A stretch of 64,000 bases of DNA from CAVQEG01 sp963711465 (GCA_963711465.1 CAVQEG010000001.1:1860001-1924000); one strand, 5' to 3'; positions 20,001 through 29,042 are shown, numbered from the stretch's first letter. Numbers and translations are program-made. Notes: generated by a model from the letters alone, not told the origin.

Positions 20001-21668
20001 GTACACACGGTCCGAACCGGCATCGCTCAGGTGCGCGATGCCTCGGGTTCCGACCAGATGACGCTCACGATGCCATCGAATGCGATCGCGGGCACCGGTG
20101 CAATGACGGTCTCGCTCTCCCCCTCCGCGGCGAGTTCGATGATGGGAGCGCTCGACGAACTGATCGGCTACCCGTACGGGTGCGTCGAGCAGACGATGAG
20201 CCGGTTCCTTCCCACGGTCGTCGTCGCGCAGACGCTCGGCACACTCGACGTTCCCTTCGATGCGAAGCTTCGCGGGGAGCTGCCGAAGATGGTACAGGCG
20301 GGATTCGCGCGACTCTACTCGATGCAGCATTCCGACGGCGGATGGGGATGGTGGGTCAACGACGCGACGAATCCCTTCATGACGGCCTACGCGCTCTACG
20401 GTCTCGGCATCGCCTCGCAGGCGGGCTATGCGGTCGACAGCAACAGCTTCACGCGCGGTCGCTCGGCACTGCTGTCGCTCATCGACGGTGGCGACGTCGA
20501 GACCACGACCCGCGCCTACATGCTCTACGTCGCGGCGACGATCGGCGCCGAACCCGAGTCAGGTTCGCTCTCCGAGCGCATCCGGCGCCTCTCCGACGCG
20601 AGCGATCTCAACGACTACGCGCGCGCGCTGCTGGCGCTGGCGGCGGTGCGGCGCGGCGACCGCGTGCTCGCCGGACGGCTGGTCAGTGAGCTCGAGCGCA
20701 GCGCCAAGACGACGACCAGTGCCGCACACTGGGAGGGTCAGGCATGGCACTACCACTGGCAGGAAGACCAGGTGGAGACGACGGCATTTGCGCTGAAGGC
20801 GATCCTCGCCGTCGATCCGACGAGCGACCTGATCGCCAGGGCGACGCACTGGCTGCTCTCAACCCGGCAGGGGCCCGCGTGGACGAACACGCGCCAGACC
20901 GCGATGGTGGTCTATGCACTCGCCGACTACGTGCGTGCCTCGCACGAACTCGACGCGGACTACGACCTGAGCGTCCGGGTGAACGGGACGCAGATCTACA
21001 CGCAGCACATCGGTCGTGGCGATGTCTTCCGTCCGGCGATCGACGTTGCGGTCGAAGCGAAGAATCTGAAGGCGGGGGCAAACGTGGTGACCGTCGAGAA
21101 GCGCGGTCAGGGAACGCTGTACGCCACGGCGACGCTGAGCTGCTATGCCGCGGGCGCGGCGCTGCGACCGGCCGAGGACGGGTTCACGGTAAGCCGCGAC
21201 TACTACCTGCTCAAGCGAGTCAGGCGGGGCGAACGGTACGTGTACACCGAGGAGAAATTCGACGGCACCGTTCGCTCGGGACAGGATCTGCTGGTGCGTG
21301 TGACGGTCAGCTCCGACGAGGACCAGCGGTACGTCATGCTCGAGGATCCGCTGCCGGCCGGCTGCGAGGTGGTCACCGAGACTGACAGCTACGAGATCGA
21401 GGGTGAGGATCAGTACGCCGGACCGCGGTACGACGGCAGGTACGGCCCGATCCGCTGGCGCTGGTGGTATGCCGACCGTGACGTGCGCGACGAGAAGGTC
21501 GCCTTCTTCGCGACGGTGTTCGCGCGGGGCACGTATGAATTCACCTACATCCTGCACGCGCAGATTCCTGGCACCTACGCCGTCATGCCGACGGTCGCAT
21601 CGCTGATGTACTATCCGGACGTACGCGGTAACGCGGCAGCGGCGGAAATGCGAATCGCTGACGAGTAG
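17037..21668 (+). CDS. Alpha-2-macroglobulin family protein with thioester (first of tandem pair)
   Basis: This encodes 1543 residues. The signal peptide ends ALALAG (about residue 23) with no lipobox, so the product is expected to be soluble or loosely held in the periplasm or exported. Macroglobulin-like beta domains fill residues ~30-800: repeated TDRPVYRPTQTVYYRGVVR and VEEYRKPEYEVDVTTDRTSY types, then a bait-type region. The thioester motif is intact as GCVEQTMSRFLP (Cys1049, Gln1052), in an alpha-alpha barrel with GWGWWVND. The receptor-binding-like C-terminal domain includes VMLEDPLPAGCEVV. Known role of the family: trapping attacking proteases. No penicillin-binding protein 1c gene is adjacent, unlike the enterobacterial yfhM arrangement. 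A paralogue follows 90 bases on. Confidence 0.95.
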   Translation: MRLHSLSTWIVLLLTAAAALALAGDADDTQFYLSSQRIFQPGDKDIAVNIDGTVPSGTKIRLSIYRILHPVEFFLAQPNPHQPGLLDSGGVAPARGVDLSDRREYRKLTSWTTTVTGEMLRGGSWLRTSVALPVDGKGVYLVAAHTGSVESATVVVVTGEAVVVKQSNAGVLAWVVDRTSGRPVGGADVAFTRGVGSRIDATTGSDGVATIDAPPPLPSGDEASLDWNSGNRTYVFGEHDGNFLICDSWYYGGRGSSSTTWLQTDRPVYRPTQTVYYRGVVRTIGDRGDYRTPVDEPARIEVTDSRGNTVARDTLTLDRFGTFHGEFSIAAEPPLGTWTIRVDVDSATSWHTFSVEEYRKPEYEVDVTTDRTSYTRGDRITATVDASYYFGEPVAGATVEYRVYRQQLYRPWWYGSRYDFYYPTVWPPFRGSAQVANGSGTLSDSGRYTFTFDTKADEDQDFTYRIEATVTDASRREIGGSTSVMVTRGEFYLNAWSDRYVYQPGEAVSVNVSTKTYDGAAVSAPFTARVVRRWWTQDDRHQEKSDTVWTKSGSTASDGSGSIEFTPTRDGYYSIDVTAVDSRGTHISSSSWIYVSDRDTRSWFASGEGGMQIIPDRDIYHPGDHGTALVIAPEPDLEVLIGIEGATLYDHSVRHIDGSASVIEFDVRDEYAPTVFLHASAIRDDRFYDAQQRINVVPTGKFLTLEVRTDRDVYKPGDTGTVTVRALDGKGMPVANTDVALAVVDEALYAIRPDQTPDLREFFYGPRWNSVITSNTLAFRFWWTVSRSGARFLNQDEVGGSAEGAVPNGMAPNALKANGVPSSDFIQPTMRTRFEDLAFWTPSVRTGPDGRASVTVRFPDNLTTWRITARGVTEATAVGEGRAKVVARKNLMVRMETPRFITQGDELLVATTVHNYLSTAKRARVEFDADGATVADHERTVTIPAGGQQRIDWRVTASATGEATLSVRALTDEESDAMRLTVPVLPKGVHTVRTGIAQVRDASGSDQMTLTMPSNAIAGTGAMTVSLSPSAASSMMGALDELIGYPYGCVEQTMSRFLPTVVVAQTLGTLDVPFDAKLRGELPKMVQAGFARLYSMQHSDGGWGWWVNDATNPFMTAYALYGLGIASQAGYAVDSNSFTRGRSALLSLIDGGDVETTTRAYMLYVAATIGAEPESGSLSERIRRLSDASDLNDYARALLALAAVRRGDRVLAGRLVSELERSAKTTTSAAHWEGQAWHYHWQEDQVETTAFALKAILAVDPTSDLIARATHWLLSTRQGPAWTNTRQTAMVVYALADYVRASHELDADYDLSVRVNGTQIYTQHIGRGDVFRPAIDVAVEAKNLKAGANVVTVEKRGQGTLYATATLSCYAAGAALRPAEDGFTVSRDYYLLKRVRRGERYVYTEEKFDGTVRSGQDLLVRVTVSSDEDQRYVMLEDPLPAGCEVVTETDSYEIEGEDQYAGPRYDGRYGPIRWRWWYADRDVRDEKVAFFATVFARGTYEFTYILHAQIPGTYAVMPTVASLMYYPDVRGNAAAAEMRIADE

Positions 21669-21758
21669 GGTTCCGGCGACAAGCTTCTTTCGCGCCACAA
21701 CTGGTCTGGCTATGTTGCGACGTCGCGCTGCCCACCGAGCAACTTGCCATCCTCGACC

Positions 21759-24700
21759 ATGAAACTCACCGCTCCCGCAACCCGACTGCTTCTCGTGCTG
21801 GCGGTCCTGTGCGCCGTCGCATTCAATGGCGACGCCAACTCGTTCACCTTCGGACTCTCCTGCGACCAGATATTCGCACCGGGTGACTCGACGTACATCC
21901 GATTCAGCGGCAACAACGTCGGGGCGACCACCGGCTACTTCCGCGCGTTCCGGATCGACGATCCGGTCGACTTCCTGCTGAAGCAAAAGGACGTGCACAA
22001 CCCGTCGCTGATCGCGCTCAAGGCGGCGAACACGTTTGACATGCTGAAGCTGGGCTACGACCAGGTACGGCAGGACGCGCGGTATGCGGCGCGGGACGTG
22101 ATGCCGTCGGACGCGCGCACGGCGATTCGGGATGTGGCGGACGTCAACGGTTATCGGGCGCGCCAGCGCGACGAAGGGCGGAGTGCAATGCAGTCGTCCG
22201 GCCATGGGTCGTCCGCGTGGCGACACACCGAGCGCTCGGAGATTCCGTCCGGTGCAGAGCACTACCCGATCGTCGCCGCCTGGGAGCATTCCTTCACCGC
22301 CGAAGACAACGTGAACCGCTGGGAGTACTCGAGAGTCGACGTTCCGGTGCATCAGCGCGGCGTCTACCTGATCGAAGCTCGGGTGCGCGGACGGCGGGCA
22401 ATGACGTTGATGGTGGTCTCCAGCTACGGCATGGTGATCAAGCAGACGGACGAACGTGCCGTCGCCTTCGTCACCGATCGCACCACTGGTCGCGCCGTCG
22501 GCGATGTCGATCTGACCTTCGCGCGCGGAGGCAAGACGTTCGCGCAGAAAGCCACCGACGACGACGGGACGCTCGAGGTGACGATTCCTCCCCTCCCCGA
22601 GACCGGCGATGATGACGAGGACCTCGGATGGTTCTGGCAGTGGCAGCAGCGACAGATGCTGGTCGTCGGCGAGAAGGACAGCAACCTGATCATCGCGGAC
22701 CCCTATTCGTACGGCGACGACGAGTACGACCGCTACAAGGTCTACACGCACACCGACCGGCCGGTCTACCGTCCGGCACAGACGGTCTACTACCGCGGTG
22801 TCGCCCGCGAGGTCGAGGAGAACGGCACCTACCGGACGGTCGGTGAACTGCCGGTGTACGTCGAGATCGACGACGCCCGCGGCGACATGGTCCGCCGCGA
22901 CACCCTGGCGCTCGACGACATGGGAACGTTCCACGGATCGGTCGCACTCGGAGACGAAGCGGCGCTCGGCACCTGGTCGATTCAGGTCCGCATCGACAAG
23001 AGCGAGCACTGGTTCGATTTTGCCGTGGAGGAGTACAAGAAGCCCGAGTACAAGGTCGAGATCACCACCGGCAGGAAGCACTACACACGCGGCGATACGA
23101 TCGAAGCCGAGGTAGCGGCGAACTACTTCTTCGGTTCACCGGTGACGACCGCCCAGGTGGAGTACTTCGTCTACAGGGCGCGCTACTGGCGGCCGTGGTG
23201 GCGCGGAACCCCGTGGGAATACCTCTTCAGCGAGGACGACGACTTCTCCACCTATCGGATGGAGATGGTCGGCTCCGGAGAGGGAACGCTCGACACGCAG
23301 GGTCACCTGGCGATCACCTGGCCGACCGATTCCGCGGCCGATCACGACTACGTCTACCGGATCCAGGCGAACGTGGTCGACAACAGCCGTCGGTCGATCA
23401 GCGGCGCCCGATCTGTGGAGGTGACGCGCGGCACGTACTATATCTCGACGCACACCGATCGCTACGTCTACACGCCGGGAGACAAGGCGACGGTCCACGT
23501 GAAGATGGCCACGTTCGAAGGCGACAGTCCCGTCGCACGACCGTTCACCGTCACGGTGCTGCGCACCTGGTGGCACCGGCTGGCTGCGACCGATTCGAAC
23601 GGCAAGACGATCTGGCAGCAGGATTCGGCGGTGGTCTGGACCGGCAGTGGTCGGACCAACGGCAACGGTGAGGGCAGCGCCTCGTTCACCGTCGACTCCA
23701 CCGGCTACTTCGACGTCCGCATCTCCTCCACCGACGAGAACGGAACGGCGATCGATGAAACGGACTTCCTCTGGGTGAGTGACAGCCGCTTCGCCAGCTA
23801 CTTCAACGAGAGCGACGACATCCAGATCATTCCGGACAAGGACAGCTACCGGCCGGGTGAGACGATGAACGCGCTGGTGATCATGCCGGCGCCGGATATC
23901 GACGTGCTCATCACGCTCGAGGGGAAGACCATCTACAGCCGTCAGGTCGAGCACCTGCAGGCAGCCAGTTCGATCGTTCACATTCCGATCAGCCAGGAGC
24001 ACGCGCCGATGGTATATCTCAGTGCCACGGCGATGGTCAACGACCAACTCTACTCGGAATCCAAGCGCGTGACCGTCGTTCCGAAGGACAAGCTGATCAA
24101 GCTGGAGATTCAGCCCGACAGCGCGGTGCATCGACCGGGCACCAGCGGCACCCTCACCATCCGCGCCTTCGACGAGCAGGGCAATCCGGCACCGAACGTG
24201 GACATCGCCGTCGGCATGGTCGACGAAGCGATCTACTCGATCCGCCCCGACGCGACGCCCGACATTCAGAAGTACTTCTACGGGAACCGGTGGAACAGCG
24301 TCTACACGAATTCGTCGCTCTACTTCAGCTTCTACGGCGAGTCGCGACCGATCGGATCGGAGGATCTCCTCGGCGACGTGGGCTACGGACGTCGCGGCAT
24401 GAAACGCTTCGATCGCGGCAACGACCCCAGATTTCTCAACGTCTCCTATGGCGATGTGAAGGGACAGTCGTTCGTGCAGCCTGACATCCGCCGAACGTTC
24501 AAGGACATGATGTACTGGAACCCGTCGGTTCGGACCGGTTCCGACGGTGTGGCTCGACTGAAGGTCTCCTATCCCGACAACCTCACGACGTGGCGGATCA
24601 CGGCACGCGCGGTCAACGCCGAGACGGCCGTCGGACAGGCGGTGGCACGGGTGGTGGCACGCAAGAACCTGATGCTGCGCGTTGAGACGCCGCGGTTCCT

Positions 24701-26642
24701 CGTCAGCGGCGACGAACTGCTCATCGCCACGACGGTGCACAACTACCTCTCGGGCGACAAGACGACGAAGATCGAATTCTCCGGAAGCAACCTCGACGTC
24801 GCCCGTTCGACTCAGACGCTGCGCATCCCGGCCAACGGTGAGCGCCGCGTCGACTGGAGCGTTCGCGCCGGCTCGTCGGGTTCGGCACGTCTGCTCGTCA
24901 AGGCGCTGACCAACGAGGAGTCCGATGCCGTGGAGCTTTCGGTACCGATCCGTCCACCCGGCCTGATGAAGGCCACGGCCACGTCGCTTGAAGTCGACAC
25001 GCCGAACGGTCGAAAGGACGTCACGATGACGATTCCGGCAACGAGCGATCCTTCGGCGGGCTCTCTGAAGCTGACGCTCAACCCGTCGATGGCCAGTGCG
25101 ATGCTCGGTTCGCTCGATGGACTCATCGGCTATCCGTACGGATGCGTCGAGCAGACGATGAGTCGATTCCTGCCGACGGTGATCGTCGCCAGAACGCTCG
25201 ATTCGCTCGACCTCCCCTTCGACGCGAAGCGTCGCGCGGAGATTCCGAAGATGGTCGAGAAGGGATTCAACAAGCTCTACGGGATGCAGCACGACGACGG
25301 CGCGTTCGGCTGGTGGGCGCATGATCCGGACGATCCGTTCATGACCGCATACGTGGTCTACGGAATGACGCTGGCGCGCGAGGCGGGCTACGCGCCGCGG
25401 GAGGATCGCTACCAGTCTGCGGTGACGGCGCTGGACGACTGGCTGCGCGGGAAGCTCTACGGCGCGCACGCCACCCCGTCGCCGAACACGGAGGCGGCGA
25501 TGATCCAGGCGCTGGCGATGGCTCGGCCGGACCAGCCGGACGACTTCCTCCGCAGGCGGATTGCCGAACTGGCTTCCCGGGATTCGCTCAACGACTACGG
25601 CGTCGCGCTGCTTGCGCTCGCCGATATCCGACTGGGCGATCGCCGTGATGCCGAGGGACTCGTCCGCCGACTGGAGCGCGACGCCACGTCCAACGGTACG
25701 TTCGCCTTCTGGAAGGGAACCGTCGGTCACTTCGAGTGGGACGACGACGCGGTCGAGATAACGGCGCACGCCGTCGATGCGATCCTGTCGCTTCGGGGCG
25801 AAACCGATCTGACGCGTGCGGCCACACGATGGCTCATGTCGCACAAGGTGGACGACGGCTGGGAGAACACGCGACAGACGGCGATGGTGATCTACTCGCT
25901 GGTCGATCATCTCAGACAGACCGGTGAACTCGAGCCGGACTTCGACCTGACGGTGCGCGTCAACGGCCGGAACGTCTACAGCGGGCATCTCGGCCGAGCG
26001 GACGTCTTCCGGCCAGCCAGTGAGATTCGAATTCCCCGCGATTCCCTTCCCGCGGGCACGACGACGATCAGCCTCGAGAAGCGCGGCCGGGGACGGATCT
26101 ACGCCACCGCGCGGGCAACGTACTGGAGCGGAGAATCCGATGTGAGGCCGGCCAGCTCCGGCTTCAGGGTTCAACGCCAGTACTGGAAGCTGAGCAAGAC
26201 GAAGCGTGGTGACACGTATGTCTATACGAAGGTTCCGTTCGCGGGCACCGTCGCCACCGGTGACGAACTGCTGGTGAAGGTGACGGTGAAGCCGGACATG
26301 GACTACCAGTACGTGATGCTCGAGGATCCGCTGCCGGCGGGCTGCGAGGTCGTGGAGAATACGAGTGGGTACACGATACCGGGCGAGAAGGACTACGACG
26401 AGGATCTCCGGGAGTCGCGCGGATGGTGGATGTGGTACTGGCCGTACGCCGAGCGCGAGGTACGAGACGAGAAGGTGGCGTTCTTCAGTCGGTATATGGA
26501 TGCGAAGCCGGCGGAATTCACCTACATCCTCCGCGCGCAGATACCGGGGCGCTACGCGATGGCCCCGACGACGGCGAGTCTGATGTACTATCCGGAGATT
26601 CGTGGCAACGGCTCATCGGCATCGATGCGGATCACGCCGTAG
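21759..26642 (+). CDS. Alpha-2-macroglobulin family protein with thioester (second of tandem pair)
   Basis: This encodes 1627 residues from an ATG at 21759, giving a signal peptide ending near FNGDANS. A start at 21744 is possible but puts extra polar residues ahead of it. The domain order matches the upstream gene: macroglobulin-like domains (YTHTDRPVYRPAQTVYYRG, VEEYKKPEYKVEITTGR), the thioester GCVEQTMSRFLP (Cys1129, Gln1132), the helical thioester domain and the C-terminal domain (VMLEDPLPAGCEVV). It carries an extra ~90-residue stretch near residues 75-165, rich in Arg and Asp, absent from the first copy. The two are clear paralogues from an old duplication, and the bait regions differ most. 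A weak TTTCGC-17-TATGTT element (21688-21716) might give it its own promoter. Confidence 0.95.
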   Translation: MKLTAPATRLLLVLAVLCAVAFNGDANSFTFGLSCDQIFAPGDSTYIRFSGNNVGATTGYFRAFRIDDPVDFLLKQKDVHNPSLIALKAANTFDMLKLGYDQVRQDARYAARDVMPSDARTAIRDVADVNGYRARQRDEGRSAMQSSGHGSSAWRHTERSEIPSGAEHYPIVAAWEHSFTAEDNVNRWEYSRVDVPVHQRGVYLIEARVRGRRAMTLMVVSSYGMVIKQTDERAVAFVTDRTTGRAVGDVDLTFARGGKTFAQKATDDDGTLEVTIPPLPETGDDDEDLGWFWQWQQRQMLVVGEKDSNLIIADPYSYGDDEYDRYKVYTHTDRPVYRPAQTVYYRGVAREVEENGTYRTVGELPVYVEIDDARGDMVRRDTLALDDMGTFHGSVALGDEAALGTWSIQVRIDKSEHWFDFAVEEYKKPEYKVEITTGRKHYTRGDTIEAEVAANYFFGSPVTTAQVEYFVYRARYWRPWWRGTPWEYLFSEDDDFSTYRMEMVGSGEGTLDTQGHLAITWPTDSAADHDYVYRIQANVVDNSRRSISGARSVEVTRGTYYISTHTDRYVYTPGDKATVHVKMATFEGDSPVARPFTVTVLRTWWHRLAATDSNGKTIWQQDSAVVWTGSGRTNGNGEGSASFTVDSTGYFDVRISSTDENGTAIDETDFLWVSDSRFASYFNESDDIQIIPDKDSYRPGETMNALVIMPAPDIDVLITLEGKTIYSRQVEHLQAASSIVHIPISQEHAPMVYLSATAMVNDQLYSESKRVTVVPKDKLIKLEIQPDSAVHRPGTSGTLTIRAFDEQGNPAPNVDIAVGMVDEAIYSIRPDATPDIQKYFYGNRWNSVYTNSSLYFSFYGESRPIGSEDLLGDVGYGRRGMKRFDRGNDPRFLNVSYGDVKGQSFVQPDIRRTFKDMMYWNPSVRTGSDGVARLKVSYPDNLTTWRITARAVNAETAVGQAVARVVARKNLMLRVETPRFLVSGDELLIATTVHNYLSGDKTTKIEFSGSNLDVARSTQTLRIPANGERRVDWSVRAGSSGSARLLVKALTNEESDAVELSVPIRPPGLMKATATSLEVDTPNGRKDVTMTIPATSDPSAGSLKLTLNPSMASAMLGSLDGLIGYPYGCVEQTMSRFLPTVIVARTLDSLDLPFDAKRRAEIPKMVEKGFNKLYGMQHDDGAFGWWAHDPDDPFMTAYVVYGMTLAREAGYAPREDRYQSAVTALDDWLRGKLYGAHATPSPNTEAAMIQALAMARPDQPDDFLRRRIAELASRDSLNDYGVALLALADIRLGDRRDAEGLVRRLERDATSNGTFAFWKGTVGHFEWDDDAVEITAHAVDAILSLRGETDLTRAATRWLMSHKVDDGWENTRQTAMVIYSLVDHLRQTGELEPDFDLTVRVNGRNVYSGHLGRADVFRPASEIRIPRDSLPAGTTTISLEKRGRGRIYATARATYWSGESDVRPASSGFRVQRQYWKLSKTKRGDTYVYTKVPFAGTVATGDELLVKVTVKPDMDYQYVMLEDPLPAGCEVVENTSGYTIPGEKDYDEDLRESRGWWMWYWPYAEREVRDEKVAFFSRYMDAKPAEFTYILRAQIPGRYAMAPTTASLMYYPEIRGNGSSASMRITP

Positions 26643-26741
26643 GCCCTGTCCGTCGACCGCGCGAGGCTTCGCAGTCCGCGACCCGCCGCGGCGGAGACGA
26701 CAGCGATACGGGCTGGCGTCATTTTGGATGAACGAATACAG

Positions 26742-27698
26742 ATGATGGAACACGAACCGACCGATCAGTGGACGCTCCCGTGCGATCTGTGCGGCAGCAA
26801 CGACTACGAGGCGATCGATCTGCCGGATGTCGGGCAGGCGCATCGATGCCGCGTGTGCGGACTGGTGGCGGTCGACGACCGGCGCGCCGACGGATCGCGC
26901 GCGTCGCACAACGGCCACGATCCGGCGGGATCGGTCAGTGCACCGCGCGCGCTCAGAGCGCTGCGCCGTACGCTTCGCACTGCCGCTCGCGACGGCGCCG
27001 AGTCGGTGCTGCTCATCGGCGCGGCATCGCTTGCACTGGTGAATGTGGCGCGCGAACAGGGACTTCGCATGATGGCGCTGGTGGAACCCGACGCATCGGT
27101 GCGTGAGATCCCGGACGTGATCATCCACTCCGACCGCATTTCCGGCGCACCGTTTCTTCCCGATCAGTTCGACGTGATCGTCTGCGCCGGAGGACCGGAA
27201 ACGATGGATTCCCCCTCGCGATTCTTCGAACGTTCGCGTGTATGGCTGGCCTCGGGTGGAGCGCTCATCATCGGTGGCGTCAACTGGCGGTCGCTGCCGG
27301 CGCTGCTGTGGCGGCGCAACTGGTTGCGGCGCAACGGCCGCGGCGTACACTGGCTGCTGACGCCCGACGTGATCCGCAGCTACGCCGACCGCTACGGATT
27401 CGAGGTCCGCGATCTGCAGACCAGATCGATGCCGGCGATGATCTGCTCGATCGCGTCGCCGCGTCGACGGGTCACGTCGCTGCGACAGTTCTCGATGGTC
27501 CCTCTGTCGCTGGTCGCAGGCATCCTGAACATGGGGGACGAGATCAACGTGACGCTGCTGAAGCGGGGTGTCTCGGCGCGACCGATGCTGCGAAACGTGC
27601 AGGAGGAATCCAATGAGTCGCCTGGCCTGGCCCCGGCGCTCTATTCACAGGCACACCGCTCCGGCGTCCGCCGCAACGGCTTGCAGCGCGGAATTTGA
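26742..27698 (+). CDS. Zinc-ribbon plus methyltransferase-like protein with degenerate SAM loop
   Basis: This encodes 318 residues from an ATG at 26742 (a TTG at 26724 and an ATG at 26745 are alternatives). CDLCG and CRVCG, 21 residues apart, form an N-terminal zinc ribbon as in several class I methyltransferases acting on sugars or lipids. A Rossmann-like part follows (SVLLIGAASLALVNVA, FDVIVCAGGPETM, GGALIIGG). The Gly-rich SAM motif is reduced to IGAASLA, so cofactor binding is doubtful. The last ~30 residues are low in complexity and run into the next gene. Function unknown. It may act with the methyltransferase encoded downstream, whose start overlaps this stop. Confidence 0.7.
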   Translation: MMEHEPTDQWTLPCDLCGSNDYEAIDLPDVGQAHRCRVCGLVAVDDRRADGSRASHNGHDPAGSVSAPRALRALRRTLRTAARDGAESVLLIGAASLALVNVAREQGLRMMALVEPDASVREIPDVIIHSDRISGAPFLPDQFDVIVCAGGPETMDSPSRFFERSRVWLASGGALIIGGVNWRSLPALLWRRNWLRRNGRGVHWLLTPDVIRSYADRYGFEVRDLQTRSMPAMICSIASPRRRVTSLRQFSMVPLSLVAGILNMGDEINVTLLKRGVSARPMLRNVQEESNESPGLAPALYSQAHRSGVRRNGLQRGI

Positions 27699-27720
27699 AC
27701 TACGGCGAGATTCTGCATAA
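27613..27720 (+). other. 35-codon ORF with perfect Shine-Dalgarno inside the gene junction
   Basis: AGGAGG (27601-27606) lies six bases before an ATG at 27613 that opens a 35-codon frame different from both neighbours, ending in TAA at 27718. The predicted peptide is basic, with one Cys and several Ser/Thr. It spans the overlap between the two methyltransferase genes. It may be a coupling leader for the downstream TTG start, a real small peptide, or chance, as AGGAGG also reads as codons of the upstream gene. Confidence 0.3.
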
Positions 27721-28936
27721 CCAGTTGGTCGACTCGCTCCTCGAAAGTCGCCACATCGTTTCCCCGGAAGTCGAAGCCGCCTTCCGGTCGGTTCCGCGCC
27801 ACCACTTTCTTCCCGACGTCACGCTCGAGGAGGTCTACTCCGACCGCGCCATCGTCACGCAGCGCCAGGACGACGTTCCGGTGAGTTCGTCGTCGCAACC
27901 GGCGATGATGTCGATCATGCTCGAACAGCTCGGCCTGGCGCGCGGCGACTGCGTGCTGGAAATCGGAACCGCGACGGGATACAACGCGGCGCTGATGCGA
28001 CATCTGGTGGGACCCGAAGGGACGGTGGTGACGATCGACATCGACGAGGAACTGGTGAAATCCGCTCGGAAGCACCTGGCGGCCGCCGGTGTCGAGGGCG
28101 TTCATACCATCTGTGCCGATGGCGGGTATGGCTGGCCGGAGAATGCGCCCTACGACCGGATCATCCTTACGGCGGGAACGTGGGACGTTCCGCCTGCGTG
28201 GCTCGAGCAGCTCAGCGACGACGGTCGGCTGCTGGTGCCCATGGCGATCTACGACAACTATCAGGAGTCGATTCTCTTCACACCGGCTTCCGACGGCTAC
28301 ACGGCACTGTCGCATCGCTGCTGTGCGTTCGTGCAACTGCGCGGAGCCTTCGCCGCGCCGGAGAGTCCACCGGTGCGCCTGCCGAACCACGACAGGGTGA
28401 CGCTCCACATGCCGTTCGAAGAACGAGGACGGATCGATCCCGGTGCGGTCGAGCGCATGCTTGGACAGGGTTCGCATCTGATCGACACGGGCATCAGCGT
28501 GACGATTCGGGAACTTCACCATCGCGCGACAAGGTGGCTGGGACTGCGCAACGGTCACCTCTGCACCCTCGTTGGGAACGGTCCGATGGCGGACGACCCC
28601 TTCGTCCCGTTGCTGGACGGCGAACCGGGCCGGGTTCGCTACAGCATCGGATTCGGCTGTGACGACGAGCTGCTGCTGCTGGTGCGTCCACCCGATCGCC
28701 GGCTGACCGGAGAGGACGATCCGTTCGAGTTGCAGGCGCGCAGTTACGGACCGGGCGCGCAGCTGACGCGAAGGATACTCGAGGACATCGTGCACTGGGA
28801 TGCGCTGGGCAGGCCGTGCGAGGACGCGGAGGTCGAGCTGCACCTCTACCCTGGCACGCAGCGGATCGTACCAGCCGACGGCGAGCGCGTCTTCCCCAAG
28901 AAGTGGACGACGGTCGTCGGGCGATGGAGGACGTGA
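27695..28936 (+). CDS. Extended protein-L-isoaspartate O-methyltransferase-like enzyme
   Basis: This encodes 413 residues. The frame is closed upstream by TGA at 27614, and the only usable start before the conserved region is TTG at 27695, which overlaps the previous stop. The N-terminal ~215 residues are a PCMT: VPRHHFLP, SSSSQPAMMSIMLEQLG, the SAM loop VLEIGTATGYNAAL, CADGGYGWPENAPYDRI and LLVPM. The C-terminal ~190 residues are an extension absent from housekeeping PCMT (about 210 residues). From memory, the SSSSQP pattern with a C-terminal extension is that of actinobacterial enzymes, some acting on lanthipeptides. No lanthipeptide synthetase is nearby, so general repair of isoaspartate or a specialised target remain open. 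Confidence 0.85.
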   Translation: MNYGEILHNQLVDSLLESRHIVSPEVEAAFRSVPRHHFLPDVTLEEVYSDRAIVTQRQDDVPVSSSSQPAMMSIMLEQLGLARGDCVLEIGTATGYNAALMRHLVGPEGTVVTIDIDEELVKSARKHLAAAGVEGVHTICADGGYGWPENAPYDRIILTAGTWDVPPAWLEQLSDDGRLLVPMAIYDNYQESILFTPASDGYTALSHRCCAFVQLRGAFAAPESPPVRLPNHDRVTLHMPFEERGRIDPGAVERMLGQGSHLIDTGISVTIRELHHRATRWLGLRNGHLCTLVGNGPMADDPFVPLLDGEPGRVRYSIGFGCDDELLLLVRPPDRRLTGEDDPFELQARSYGPGAQLTRRILEDIVHWDALGRPCEDAEVELHLYPGTQRIVPADGERVFPKKWTTVVGRWRT

Positions 28937-29042
28937 GCCCGGGCACGCCCTCTGCAGACGCGACGCGTACCAACGCCTGGATGGCCACCTCCCTTCTCCG
29001 TGGGTTGCCGGTATTCGCTCCGACCGGAGCAGAAGTCGCGAG

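Noticed and set aside
20859..23081. 740-codon minus-strand open frame spanning the two alpha-2-macroglobulin genes
   Set aside because: Antisense shadow across an intergenic gap, with no motifs and Arg/Val-biased composition.
23136..26174. 1012-codon open frame on the minus strand over the second alpha-2-macroglobulin gene
   Set aside because: Arg/His/Val-rich antisense shadow of a well-supported gene, produced by high GC at third positions; no recognisable domain.
27613..28936. Treating the PCMT gene as beginning at the ATG with the perfect Shine-Dalgarno
   Set aside because: That ATG is in a different frame from the PCMT coding sequence; joining them would need an unproven frameshift.
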